Assembly (NCBI GenBank): GCA_037968835.1
Contig: JBBKWG010000002.1
Location: 1-10,959, forward strand
Origin: JBBKWG01 sp037968835
GTDB lineage: Bacteria; Pseudomonadota; Alphaproteobacteria; Rhodobacterales; Rhodobacteraceae
Reading direction: 5' to 3'
Length of the DNA: 10,959 nucleotides
Positions within the stretch are counted from its first letter, which is position 1; each line of letters opens with the position of its first letter. Below are positions 1 to 7,033 of the stretch, in pieces. The notes under the pieces are model-generated. The model searched no databases. It worked only from the letters and a program-made list of their open reading frames with translations, and was not told the DNA's origin. Made by a program: the position numbers and the translations under genes.

Positions 1-19
1 TCGTGAGGAGCACCCGCAC

Positions 20-688
20 ATGAAAGCCGCCGTCATCGTCTTTCCCGGATCGAACTGCGACCGCGACCTTGCTGTGGCCCTGCGCAATGCCGGGTTCTCG
101 GTCGATATGGTCTGGCACAAGGACACCGATCTGCCAGCGGGCGTCGATATCGTCGGGGTGCCGGGCGGGTTCTCGTTCGGCGACTATCTACGGTGTGGCG
201 CAATCGCGGCCCGCTCGCCAATCGTCGCGGCGCTGAAATCGCACGTCGACAAGGGCGGATACGCCATCGGCATCTGCAATGGCTTTCAGGTGCTGTTGGA
301 AACGGGAATTCTGCCGGGTGCGCTGATGCGCAATGCCGGGTTGAAGTTCATCTGCAAGCCCATCGAACTGAGTGTCGAAACGACGGTGAGCGATTTTACG
401 AGCGGCTACAAGAAGGGTCAGACGGTGGTTTTCCCGGTTGCCCATCACGACGGCAATTACGTCGCCACCGATGCCACTCTAGAGGCGCTTACCGGCGACG
501 ACCGGGTGGCGTTCCGGTATAAGCATGACCTCAACGGTTCGCGTGACCGGATCGCGGGAATCCTGTCGGAGAACCGCCGCGTTCTGGGCCTGATGCCGCA
601 TCCGGAACGCGCAGCCGATCCGTTGGTCGGCGGATCTGACGGGACGCCTTTGTTCCAGGCACTTGCGGCGGCACGCGTCGCCGCTTGA
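20..688 (+). CDS. purQ: Phosphoribosylformylglycinamidine synthase subunit PurQ (glutaminase)
   Basis: PurQ is the glutamine amidotransferase subunit of the PurL/PurQ/PurS complex. It hydrolyses glutamine and passes ammonia to PurL, which converts FGAR to FGAM in purine synthesis in the cytoplasm. The 222-residue product has the usual length of stand-alone PurQ. It opens with the FPGSNCDRD motif (residues 8-16). The nucleophile is Cys86 in GICNGFQVL, and the catalytic His194 and Glu196 lie in MPHPER, so the class I triad is complete. The ATG has a good ribosome site, GAGGAG at 5-10, nine bases upstream. A TGA at 4-6 could end an upstream gene; purS is common there in this group, but too little is visible to say. 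The kinase gene begins about 32 bases after the stop. Identification is firm. Confidence 0.97.
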   Translation: MKAAVIVFPGSNCDRDLAVALRNAGFSVDMVWHKDTDLPAGVDIVGVPGGFSFGDYLRCGAIAARSPIVAALKSHVDKGGYAIGICNGFQVLLETGILPGALMRNAGLKFICKPIELSVETTVSDFTSGYKKGQTVVFPVAHHDGNYVATDATLEALTGDDRVAFRYKHDLNGSRDRIAGILSENRRVLGLMPHPERAADPLVGGSDGTPLFQALAAARVAA

Positions 689-720
689 GCGCCAGCCTGC
701 ATGGGCATAGACTTCATCGC

Positions 721-2478
721 ATGAGCGAGAAGACCAACCCGCGCAGTCAAAGCGGCGAGCGGACCACATGGACGGTTCGCGCGATCATGATTCTTGTGAT
801 CACAGTCGCGGTCGTCGTGGTCTGGTGGACCAACCAGCTTTTAACCGAACGCTTTACCGAAAGCACGCGCTCGCGCGCCGAAGTGCGGCTGGCGTTGTAT
901 TCGGGCAATATCAATACCGAGTTGCAGCGCACCGAAAGCGTGGCGCAACTTCTGGCGCGCGATGCAGCACTGACATCCTCGCTGGCGACCGAGGATTATT
1001 CGCAGACGACTCTGCGCCTGACTTCCTATCGTGACGAGATCGGCGCGGCGAACCTGATCCTGCTGGACAAGACGGGCAGGGCTGTCGCGGCGGCGGACCG
1101 CAGCCTTCTGGGCACCAATTTCAAGACCGCACCATTCTTTGTCGAGGCGTTGAGATCGGACGAAACGGTGTTTTCAACAACAACCGCTGATTCCGGTGCC
1201 CGGATTTTCGCTTACTCCCGGCGGGTTGAATCGTCGGGCGAGTTGATGGGCGTTCTGGTCGTTGGCGTCGATCTGAAGAAATTCGAAAGCGCCTGGGCCG
1301 GATTTACAGACGCCGTGATCGTGACCGACAGCGAGGGCATCATCCTGCTTTCGACTGAAGGGCGGTGGCGCGGCCAGACCGAATCCGACGCTCTGGCGCT
1401 GCGCTCGGCGCCGTCGGCGATCCAGCGGGCAATCCGGGCGACCGCCGACTGGTCGGCGCTGCCGGTCGACGCCTATCTTCAGGGCGAGGCGGTCATGCGT
1501 CAGGAAGCGCGGGTCGGATTTCAGGGTTGGAAGATGACCAGTTTCACCACTTATGCCGGTGTGCGCGAGCGGGTGAATTCGGTGATCGCGCTGGAAATCA
1601 TGGGATTCGCTATCCTGCTGGCGGCGGGATTCTACTTTGTCAGCCGCAAGGCGACGTCGCGGCTGGTGTTCTTCCAGCGCGAGTCGGCTGAACTCCGCCA
1701 GCTTAACGCAGCTTTGCAGCGGGAAATCGCCGAACGGGAACGTGCCGAAAGAAACCTCGAGGTGGCCGAACAGACGATTCAGCAATCCTCGAAGCTGGCG
1801 ATTCTCGGCGAGATGTCGGCGGCTGTCAGCCACGAACTGAACCAGCCACTGGCGGCGATGAAGACCTATCTTGCCGGGGCCAAACTGCTGTTACAGCGCC
1901 GCCGTCCCGACGAGGCGCTGTCGTCTTTCCAGCGCATCGACGATCTGATCGAGCGCATGGGCGCGATCACCCGGCAGCTTAAATCCTATGCCCGCAAGGG
2001 CGGCGATGCCTTTGAATCGATGGATGTTCGCGCCTCGGTGTCGTCGGCGCTGGCGATGATGGAACCGCAGCTTCGGACCCGCGATGTGGCGATCAACCAA
2101 TCGCTGCCACGCGAACCCGTCGTCGTCGAAGCGGACCGTATACGACTTGAGCAGGTCTTGATCAATCTGCTGCGCAATGCGCTGGACGCGACCAAGGGTG
2201 TGCCCGACCCGAAGGTGCAGATCCTGGTGTCGGTGGCGGACGACGTTGTGATCACTGTGCGCGACAACGGGGCTGGGATTGCCGACCTCGAGAGCTTATT
2301 TGAGCCGTTCTATACCACCAAGGCCCCGGGCGACGGTGTCGGTCTGGGCCTTGCCATTTCGTCGGGGATCGTAAACGACCTTGGCGGTAGGCTTACCGCG
2401 CGCAACGGACGCGACGGCGGGGCCGTTTTCGAGATCAGGCTGCCGCTGGCCCGACAGACGGCCGAGGCGGCTGAATAA
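721..2478 (+). CDS. dctB: DctB-like membrane sensor histidine kinase
   Basis: This is a membrane sensor kinase of the DctB type, which senses C4-dicarboxylates in the classical system and phosphorylates DctD. From the ATG at 721 it has 585 residues. They comprise a short cytoplasmic N-terminus, a first membrane helix (about 20-37), a periplasmic sensor region of about 250 residues (double-Cache/PAS-like in this family), a second helix (about 287-307) and a charged coiled-coil linker (about 318-358). The kinase core follows, with phospho-acceptor His371 in SHELNQPLAAMKTYL, N box around Asn486, G1 DNGAG at 515-519, LFEPFYTTK at 527-535 and G2 GVGLGLA at 539-545. All catalytic boxes are intact. 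A TTG at 685 would add 12 residues and overlap the purQ stop; I prefer 721, although neither start has a clear ribosome site. The response regulator follows directly. The ligand is inferred from family only, since no transporter is adjacent. Confidence 0.88.
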   Translation: MSEKTNPRSQSGERTTWTVRAIMILVITVAVVVVWWTNQLLTERFTESTRSRAEVRLALYSGNINTELQRTESVAQLLARDAALTSSLATEDYSQTTLRLTSYRDEIGAANLILLDKTGRAVAAADRSLLGTNFKTAPFFVEALRSDETVFSTTTADSGARIFAYSRRVESSGELMGVLVVGVDLKKFESAWAGFTDAVIVTDSEGIILLSTEGRWRGQTESDALALRSAPSAIQRAIRATADWSALPVDAYLQGEAVMRQEARVGFQGWKMTSFTTYAGVRERVNSVIALEIMGFAILLAAGFYFVSRKATSRLVFFQRESAELRQLNAALQREIAERERAERNLEVAEQTIQQSSKLAILGEMSAAVSHELNQPLAAMKTYLAGAKLLLQRRRPDEALSSFQRIDDLIERMGAITRQLKSYARKGGDAFESMDVRASVSSALAMMEPQLRTRDVAINQSLPREPVVVEADRIRLEQVLINLLRNALDATKGVPDPKVQILVSVADDVVITVRDNGAGIADLESLFEPFYTTKAPGDGVGLGLAISSGIVNDLGGRLTARNGRDGGAVFEIRLPLARQTAEAAE

Positions 2479-2481
2479 GGA
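2477..2481 (+). promoter_or_regulatory. Ribosome binding site that decides the dctD start
   Basis: AAGGA overlaps the dctB stop codon region. It lies only two bases before the ATG at 2484 but eight bases before the in-frame ATG at 2490. Normal spacing therefore favours 2490 as the start and implies translational coupling of the two genes. Confidence 0.6.
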
Positions 2482-2489
2482 ATATGACC

Positions 2490-3824
2490 ATGGCTCAGGC
2501 TATGAAGATTGCAATCGTAGACGACGAAAAGGACATGCGACAGTCGATCAGCCAATGGCTGGCCCTGTCGGGGTTCGACACCGAGACGTTTGCCAGCGCC
2601 GAGGATGCGCTGAAGGCGCTTGGATCGGATTATCCCGGTGTCGTCGTCAGCGACATCAAGATGCCCGGCATGGACGGCATGGCCTTCCTCAAGCGTTTGA
2701 TGAGCGTCGATTCCGCGCTTCCTGTCATCATGATAACCGGCCACGGCGATGTGCCGATGGCGGTCGAGGCGATGCGGGTCGGAGCCTTCGATTTCCTCGA
2801 AAAGCCGTTCAATCCCGACCGGATGACCGAACTGGCGAAAAAGGCGACCGTCGCGCGGCGTCTGACGCTGGACAATCGGGCGCTGCGCCGCGAACTGAGC
2901 GATGGCGGAACCGGGCTGATGAAGAAGCTGGTCGGCGCTTCTCCGGTCATGGAACGGCTGCGCGAGGATATTCTCGATCTGGGGCAGGCGGACGGCCATG
3001 TGCTGATCGACGGCGAGACCGGCACCGGCAAGACGCTTGTGGCCCACGCATTGCACGCGGTCGGCGCCAAGGCAGGCAAGAAGTTCGTTCTGTTCTCGTG
3101 CGCCGCGCATGACGAAGAGGCGCTCAGCCGTGCGTTGTTCGGCCCGATCCCCGATGGCGACCGGTTGCCGCTGCTGGAAGAAGCCCGCGGTGGGACGTTG
3201 GTGCTTGAAGACATCGAGGCGCTGCCGGCACCGTTGCAGGCGCGGCTTCTGACGTGGATGAACGAGCAGGGAACGCCGGCGGAAACCCGGATTGTCGCGA
3301 TCTGCAATCTTCAGGAACCCGGCCGGACCTGCGAGGATGCGCTGCGCCCGGACCTTTATTACCGGCTTGCCGCGATGAAGATCACGTTGCCGCCGCTCAG
3401 AACCCGTGGCGAAGACATCCTGATGCTGTTCCAGCGATTTTCCGAACAGTTCGCCGAGGAATACGGCTGCCCAACGCCCGAAGTCAGCGCCCAGGAAGCG
3501 GCGCAGTTGTTGCAGGCACCGTGGCCGGGCAACATCCGCCAACTTGTGAACATCTCGGAACGCGCGGTGCTGCAGTCGCGTCGCGGTTCGGGCACGATCG
3601 CGTCGCTGCTGATGGCCGACAACGAAGCGACCGACATGACGGTCACGACCGAGGGCAAGCCGCTGAAGGAATACGTCGAGGCTTTCGAGCGGATGCTGAT
3701 CGACAACACGATGCGGCGCCATCGCGGCTCGATCGTCAACGTCATGGATGAATTGTGCCTGCCACGCCGGACTCTGAACGAGAAAATGGCGAAGTATGGA
3801 TTGCAGCGCTCGGATTATCTTTGA
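2490..3824 (+). CDS. dctD: DctD-like response regulator with degenerate AAA+ domain lacking GAFTGA
   Basis: This 444-residue protein has the receiver, AAA+ and Fis-type helix-turn-helix layout of DctD. The receiver (about 5-120) is intact, with acidic pair Asp11/Asp12, phospho-acceptor Asp55, Thr83 and Lys105. The AAA+ domain has Walker A GETGTGKT (175-182), an arginine-finger region DLYYRL (288-293) and sensor II WPGNIR (345-350). The GAFTGA loop expected right after LFG (216-218) is absent, and only 15 residues separate LFG from the GGT that opens the Walker B strand. Walker B reads LVLEDIE instead of the usual LFLDEI. The second loop before sensor I (about 256-266) is also several residues short. 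The C-terminal helix-turn-helix (about 409-438) ends in the DctD-like LPRRTLNEKM. Classical DctD activates sigma-54 polymerase. This one probably does not, and may act with sigma-70 as reported for Rhodobacter capsulatus NtrC, which also lacks GAFTGA. The family call is firm; the mode of action is inference. Confidence 0.88.
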   Translation: MAQAMKIAIVDDEKDMRQSISQWLALSGFDTETFASAEDALKALGSDYPGVVVSDIKMPGMDGMAFLKRLMSVDSALPVIMITGHGDVPMAVEAMRVGAFDFLEKPFNPDRMTELAKKATVARRLTLDNRALRRELSDGGTGLMKKLVGASPVMERLREDILDLGQADGHVLIDGETGTGKTLVAHALHAVGAKAGKKFVLFSCAAHDEEALSRALFGPIPDGDRLPLLEEARGGTLVLEDIEALPAPLQARLLTWMNEQGTPAETRIVAICNLQEPGRTCEDALRPDLYYRLAAMKITLPPLRTRGEDILMLFQRFSEQFAEEYGCPTPEVSAQEAAQLLQAPWPGNIRQLVNISERAVLQSRRGSGTIASLLMADNEATDMTVTTEGKPLKEYVEAFERMLIDNTMRRHRGSIVNVMDELCLPRRTLNEKMAKYGLQRSDYL

Positions 3825-3833
3825 GCGACGGCA

Positions 3834-3884
3834 CGGGGGGCGCTGCCCCTCGGCCCACCTTGGCCTCACCCCGGAATATTTGCG
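3834..3884. repeat. G-rich intergenic repeat of Rhodobacterales type
   Basis: Directly after dctD comes a run of G, the sequence CGCTGCCCC, a C-rich middle part containing CTCACCCC, and GGAATATTTGCGG. I recognise this order of blocks (GGGGGCGCTGCCCC, then CTCACCCCGGA, then TATTTGCGG) from memory as a recurrent intergenic element in Roseobacter and Rhodobacter genomes. Only one copy is in this window, so repetition cannot be shown here. It may serve as a transcription end or as a nucleoid- or protein-bound element. Confidence 0.4.
3835..3851 (+). terminator. Possible terminator hairpin after dctD
   Basis: GGGGGGC at 3835-3841 pairs with GCCCCTC at 3845-3851 (seven pairs, one of them G-U) around a three-base GCT loop, starting 10 bases after the dctD stop. 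No T run follows, so it is not a classical intrinsic terminator. It could stabilise the 3' end or act with Rho. It lies inside the G-rich repeat. Confidence 0.4.
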
Positions 3885-3942
3885 GGTCGATAGAATCAGG
3901 TGTGGTTTCGCGGTCGGGACGCGGCGGCACGCGTTTTCTTCA

Positions 3943-3972
3943 TTGTAATTTAACTGCGACACACCTTATGGT
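3943..3972 (+). promoter_or_regulatory. Candidate promoter for rne
   Basis: TTGTAA at 3943-3948 and TATGGT at 3967-3972 match the sigma-70 -35 and -10 boxes at four of six positions each, with 18 bases between them, in the most AT-rich part of the gap. The match is modest and the call is tentative. Confidence 0.3.
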
Positions 3973-3990
3973 GATCGCGCAGAGGTGTCA

Positions 3991-4008
3991 TATGGCTGTC
4001 ATGCCATA
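3991..4008 (+). other. Inverted repeat TATGGC / GCCATA
   Basis: A perfect six-base inverted repeat with a TGTCAT spacer lies just downstream of the candidate rne promoter. It could be an operator or the first hairpin of a leader. A second, looser pair, ACACCT at 3961-3966 and AGGTGT at 3983-3988, lies immediately before it. Confidence 0.35.
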
Positions 4009-4080
4009 CCTCCTGCGTTAAAAGTTTCGCTGTTTCAGGGCGTTGGCCCGGCTTTCGCGGCAACACTGATCCGGCACGCC

Positions 4081-4094
4081 GGCCCATATGGGCC
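4081..4094. other. 14-base perfect palindrome
   Basis: GGCCCATATGGGCC is its own reverse complement. It has no loop, so it looks more like a protein-binding site than an RNA hairpin. One such palindrome is expected by chance in a window of this size, so its position in the rne upstream region is the only reason to note it. Confidence 0.3.
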
Positions 4095-4110
4095 AGAATT
4101 GGAATAGCTC

Positions 4111-4132
4111 GCGCGCATGATCGCATGCGTGT
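4111..4132 (+). other. Hairpin in rne upstream region
   Basis: CGCATG at 4114-4119 pairs with CATGCG at 4124-4129 around an ATCG loop. Three further pairs (two G-U, one C-G) extend the stem to nine. This is a compact stem-loop suited to an RNA leader. Confidence 0.4.
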
Positions 4133-4212
4133 CGGGCCTTGAACGGGCGCCCCGGTTTCCGCGGGCGTCGGAGCAGAACCGCGATGACGTGCGCGTGGGC
4201 GAGTGTAAACTT

Positions 4213-4236
4213 GACCCCGGCCCCAGATGGCCGGTC
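4213..4236 (+). other. GC-rich hairpin in rne upstream region
   Basis: CCGGCC at 4217-4222 pairs perfectly with GGCCGG at 4229-4234 around CCAGAT. In an alternative fold, GACC and GGCC (with a CC bulge) pair with GGCCGGTC, giving eight pairs. Either form would be stable in RNA. Confidence 0.4.
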
Positions 4237-4295
4237 CCTGACGGGTATCGCACGCAATATCGCCCCAAATAGCCGTAAATCAGAGGTTTCAGCGC

Positions 4296-4312
4296 CCGGG
4301 AACTTATCCCGG
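4296..4312 (+). other. Hairpin shortly before the rne start
   Basis: CCGGGA at 4296-4301 pairs with TCCCGG at 4307-4312 around an ACTTA loop, ending 35 bases before the rne ATG. It could influence translation initiation or serve as an RNase E recognition element; this is inference. Confidence 0.4.
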
Positions 4313-4347
4313 AGCGTCACGGCGTCTGGTTTGCGCAGAAAGACATC

Positions 4348-7011
4348 ATGTCAAAGAAGATGCTTATCGACGCCACCCACGCCGAGGAAACTCGCGTTGT
4401 GGTGGTTGACGGAAATAAGGTCGAGGAATTCGACTTCGAATCCGAAAACAAGCGCCAGCTTTCCGGGAATATCTATCTCGCCAAGGTAACGCGGGTCGAA
4501 CCGTCGCTTCAGGCGGCGTTCATCGACTACGGCGGCAACCGCCACGGTTTCCTGGCGTTCTCGGAAATCCACCCAGATTACTACCAGATCCCCGTCGCGG
4601 ACCGCGAGGCGCTGCTGGCCGAAGAGATGGCCGAGGCTGAAGCGGAAGCCGACGACGAAGAAAAGCCCAAGCGGCGGCGCACGCGCGGCGGACGCTCGCG
4701 CAGCAAGGCGGCTGACGCGACAAGTCGCGACGCAACGGTTTCCGGTGATGCGCCCGAAAGCGACGAGAGCGGCGAAGCTTCGTTCATGGCCGATGCGCAG
4801 ACCGCGGAAATCGCGCGGGTTATTCCAGGAATGGATGTCGTCGATCTGGCGCCCGAGCCTGAAGATGCCGCCGAAATCCTGAACGACGATGACGACGACG
4901 AGTCCGATGACACGCGCAGCGGCGAGAATGGTGACGAAACTTATGTCGCCATGGATCACGCCAGCGAAACCGACGACTCCATCGAATCGGTGGCCGACGA
5001 GGACTTGTCCGAGGAAATCCACCGTCCGCGCCGTCCGCGTGCGCGCCGCTACAAGATTCAGGAAGTCATCAAGGTCCGCCAGATCCTGCTGGTCCAGGTC
5101 GTCAAGGAAGAGCGCGGCAACAAGGGCGCGGCGCTGACCACGTACCTGTCGCTCGCCGGTCGTTACTGCGTTCTGATGCCGAATACGGCGCGTGGCGGCG
5201 GGATTTCCCGCAAGATCACCCAGGCCGCCGACCGCAAGAAGCTGAAAGAAATCGCCACGGAAATCGACGTGCCGAAGGGCGCGGGACTGATTATCCGCAC
5301 GGCGGGCGCGCAGCGCACCAAGACCGAGATCAAGCGCGACTACGAATACCTCCAGCGGCTGTGGGAACAGGTGCGCGAGCTGACGCTCAAATCCATCGCG
5401 CCGGCGAAAATCTATGAAGAAGGCAACCTGATCAAACGCACGATCCGCGACCTATACAGCCGCGAGATCGACGAAGTGCTGGTCGAAGGCGAAGCGGGTT
5501 ATCGCGTCGCCAAAGAGTTCATGCGGATGATCATGCCGAGCCACGCCAAGAACGTGAAGCACTACCACGATCAGATGCCGCTGTTCGCGCGGTTTCAGGT
5601 CGAAAGCTATTTGAGTTCGATGTTCAACCCGACGGTCCAACTACGTTCCGGCGGCTATATCGTCATCGGGATCACCGAAGCTCTGGTCGCCATCGACGTG
5701 AACTCGGGCAAGGCCACCAAGGAAGGCTCGATCGAGGAAACGGCGCTGAAGACCAACCTTGAGGCGGCCGAAGAAGTTGCCCGCCAGTTGCGATTGCGCG
5801 ACCTTGCCGGTCTGATCGTGATCGACTTCATCGACATGGAAGAACGCAAGAACAACACCGCCGTCGAGAAGCGCTTCAAGGACAAGCTGAAAACCGATCG
5901 CGCCCGCATTCAGGTCGGCCGGATTTCGGGCTTCGGTCTAATGGAGATGAGCCGTCAGCGGCTGCGTCCGGGGATGCTGGAAGCGTCGACCCAGCCATGC
6001 CCTGCGTGCCACGGAACCGGTCTCATCCGGTCCGAGGATTCGCTGGGCCTGACGATCCTGCGTCAGCTTGAGGAAGAGGGTGTGCGCAAGCGCTCGCGCG
6101 AGGTGCTATTGAAAGCGCCGGTGGCGATTGCCAACTTCCTGATCAACCACAAGCGCGAACATATCGCCCAGATTGAAGCGCGCTACGGCATGTCGGTGCG
6201 CGTCGAGGGTGATCCGTTCCTGATCTCGCCCGACTACACCATCGAGAAGTTCAAGACCGCCCTTCGCGTGGTCGAACAGACTGCGCCCGTCGTATCGGTC
6301 GATCCGTCGCTGATGGCCGAAATCGAAGACGAGATGGACGACGTGGAGGAGGCCGACGAGGAAGATGTCGTGGCCGAGGTCCGTGCGCCCGAAGCGGATT
6401 CTGAAGAGCAGCCTAACAAGAAGCGCCGTCGGCGTCGGCGTCGTCGGCGTGGCGGCAGCCGTGACGGTGATGGCGAGGGATCGACGGAGAACGGTCAGGC
6501 AGAATCTCAGAGTGACGACGACTCGGAAAGCGACAGCGCGTCCGAGCCTGTCGCAGCCGCAGCCGCCGACGCAGAGTCCGAGGGCGATGCACCGAAAAAA
6601 CCGCGCCGTTCGCGTAGTCGCAAGAAGAAGTCGGATACCGAGGCAGAGGTTTCCAGCGAAGCCGCTTCGGACGCCGATGAAATGCCAGGCGCGGACATTG
6701 TAGCCGACGCGGAACCTGTCACCGAGAAGCCCAAGCGCAAGCGCGCGCCACGCAAGAAAAAGAGCGAGACTGCCGTCGACGCCGCTGATGATGCGGTGTC
6801 CGATGCGCCTGTCGAAGCGGAGTCCGCCCCGGTGGCAAAAGCTGCACCGGTCAAGTCTGAGCCAGCCCCGGAACCTGCGGCAGAACCGGTCGCGGCAGAA
6901 AAGGCTCCAAAGAGCGTGTCAATGCCCGAGTCCGTGCCAGAGCCGGAAGAAGTCGCGAACGACGATTCCGCGAAAACTCGACGTCGCGGCTGGTGGTCAA
7001 TCGGACGCTAA
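4348..7011 (+). CDS. rne: Ribonuclease E (degradosome scaffold endonuclease)
   Basis: RNase E cuts single-stranded AU-rich RNA in mRNA decay and in rRNA/tRNA processing, and scaffolds the degradosome. The 887-residue product starts MSKKMLIDAT, like other RNase E/G. The S1 domain (about 38-280) is split after about residue 88 by an insert to about 232, mostly Glu/Asp-rich with a short basic patch at 107-120, and resumes at YKIQEVIKVRQILLV. The 5'-sensor part has IIRTAG (315-320). The DNase I-like catalytic part has metal ligands Asp450 (AIDVNSG) and Asp493 (VIDFIDM). The Zn-link is CPAC (551-554). The tail (from about 650) is disordered, acidic and Ala/Pro-rich with three basic blocks: about 691-701, including nine consecutive Arg; 751-761; and 794-805. 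It ends TRRRGWWSIGR. A terminal Gly-Trp-Trp motif binds PNPase in Caulobacter RNase E, as I recall. The ribosome site is weak (AGAAAGA at about 4337-4343). Confidence 0.97.
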   Translation: MSKKMLIDATHAEETRVVVVDGNKVEEFDFESENKRQLSGNIYLAKVTRVEPSLQAAFIDYGGNRHGFLAFSEIHPDYYQIPVADREALLAEEMAEAEAEADDEEKPKRRRTRGGRSRSKAADATSRDATVSGDAPESDESGEASFMADAQTAEIARVIPGMDVVDLAPEPEDAAEILNDDDDDESDDTRSGENGDETYVAMDHASETDDSIESVADEDLSEEIHRPRRPRARRYKIQEVIKVRQILLVQVVKEERGNKGAALTTYLSLAGRYCVLMPNTARGGGISRKITQAADRKKLKEIATEIDVPKGAGLIIRTAGAQRTKTEIKRDYEYLQRLWEQVRELTLKSIAPAKIYEEGNLIKRTIRDLYSREIDEVLVEGEAGYRVAKEFMRMIMPSHAKNVKHYHDQMPLFARFQVESYLSSMFNPTVQLRSGGYIVIGITEALVAIDVNSGKATKEGSIEETALKTNLEAAEEVARQLRLRDLAGLIVIDFIDMEERKNNTAVEKRFKDKLKTDRARIQVGRISGFGLMEMSRQRLRPGMLEASTQPCPACHGTGLIRSEDSLGLTILRQLEEEGVRKRSREVLLKAPVAIANFLINHKREHIAQIEARYGMSVRVEGDPFLISPDYTIEKFKTALRVVEQTAPVVSVDPSLMAEIEDEMDDVEEADEEDVVAEVRAPEADSEEQPNKKRRRRRRRRRGGSRDGDGEGSTENGQAESQSDDDSESDSASEPVAAAAADAESEGDAPKKPRRSRSRKKKSDTEAEVSSEAASDADEMPGADIVADAEPVTEKPKRKRAPRKKKSETAVDAADDAVSDAPVEAESAPVAKAAPVKSEPAPEPAAEPVAAEKAPKSVSMPESVPEPEEVANDDSAKTRRRGWWSIGR
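6427..6450 (+). repeat. CGTCGG simple repeat coding for poly-arginine
   Basis: Four imperfect units of CGTCGG/CGT encode part of the run of nine consecutive arginines (693-701) in the RNase E tail. Such a block is a likely RNA-binding patch. Repeats of this type can change length by slippage, so the exact number of units is worth checking between strains. Confidence 0.6.
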
Positions 7012-7033
7012 GTCTTTCGACTGCAAGGTATCT

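Larger units (their letters stand above)
3885..4347 (+). other. Long intergenic region, possible structured leader of rne
   Basis: No convincing gene is seen in these 463 bases: open frames on both strands lack recognisable domains and ribosome sites. What it does hold is an AT-richer patch at about 3931-3972 with a weak promoter candidate, then several perfect short inverted repeats (3991-4008, 4081-4094, 4114-4129, 4217-4234, 4296-4312). A less structured, A-richer stretch lies at about 4255-4292. If transcription starts near 3980, rne would have a leader of roughly 370 bases. Enterobacterial rne has a long structured 5' leader used for autoregulation; whether this region does the same is inference. 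Confidence 0.45.

Noticed and set aside
1..6. TCG TGA as the end of an upstream purS gene
   Set aside because: Gene order makes it plausible, but a single codon and a stop cannot support a call.
685..720. Twelve-codon N-terminal extension of the kinase from a TTG
   Set aside because: It overlaps the purQ stop, has no ribosome site, and adds residues unlike a sensor kinase N-terminus; the ATG at 721 is the simpler start.
2310..3962. Very long open frame on the minus strand opposite dctB and dctD
   Set aside because: It is rich in Arg, His and Gln with no recognisable domain, and lies opposite two genes whose motifs are unmistakable. In GC-rich DNA such antisense frames are common.
4211..4248. 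TTGACC and GGGTAT as a promoter close to rne
   Set aside because: The boxes are 26 bases apart, far from the usual 16-18.
4018..4320. Open frame of about 100 codons on the minus strand in the gap before rne
   Set aside because: No known domain or ribosome site, and no similarity I recognise. I considered a gene relic but could not support it.
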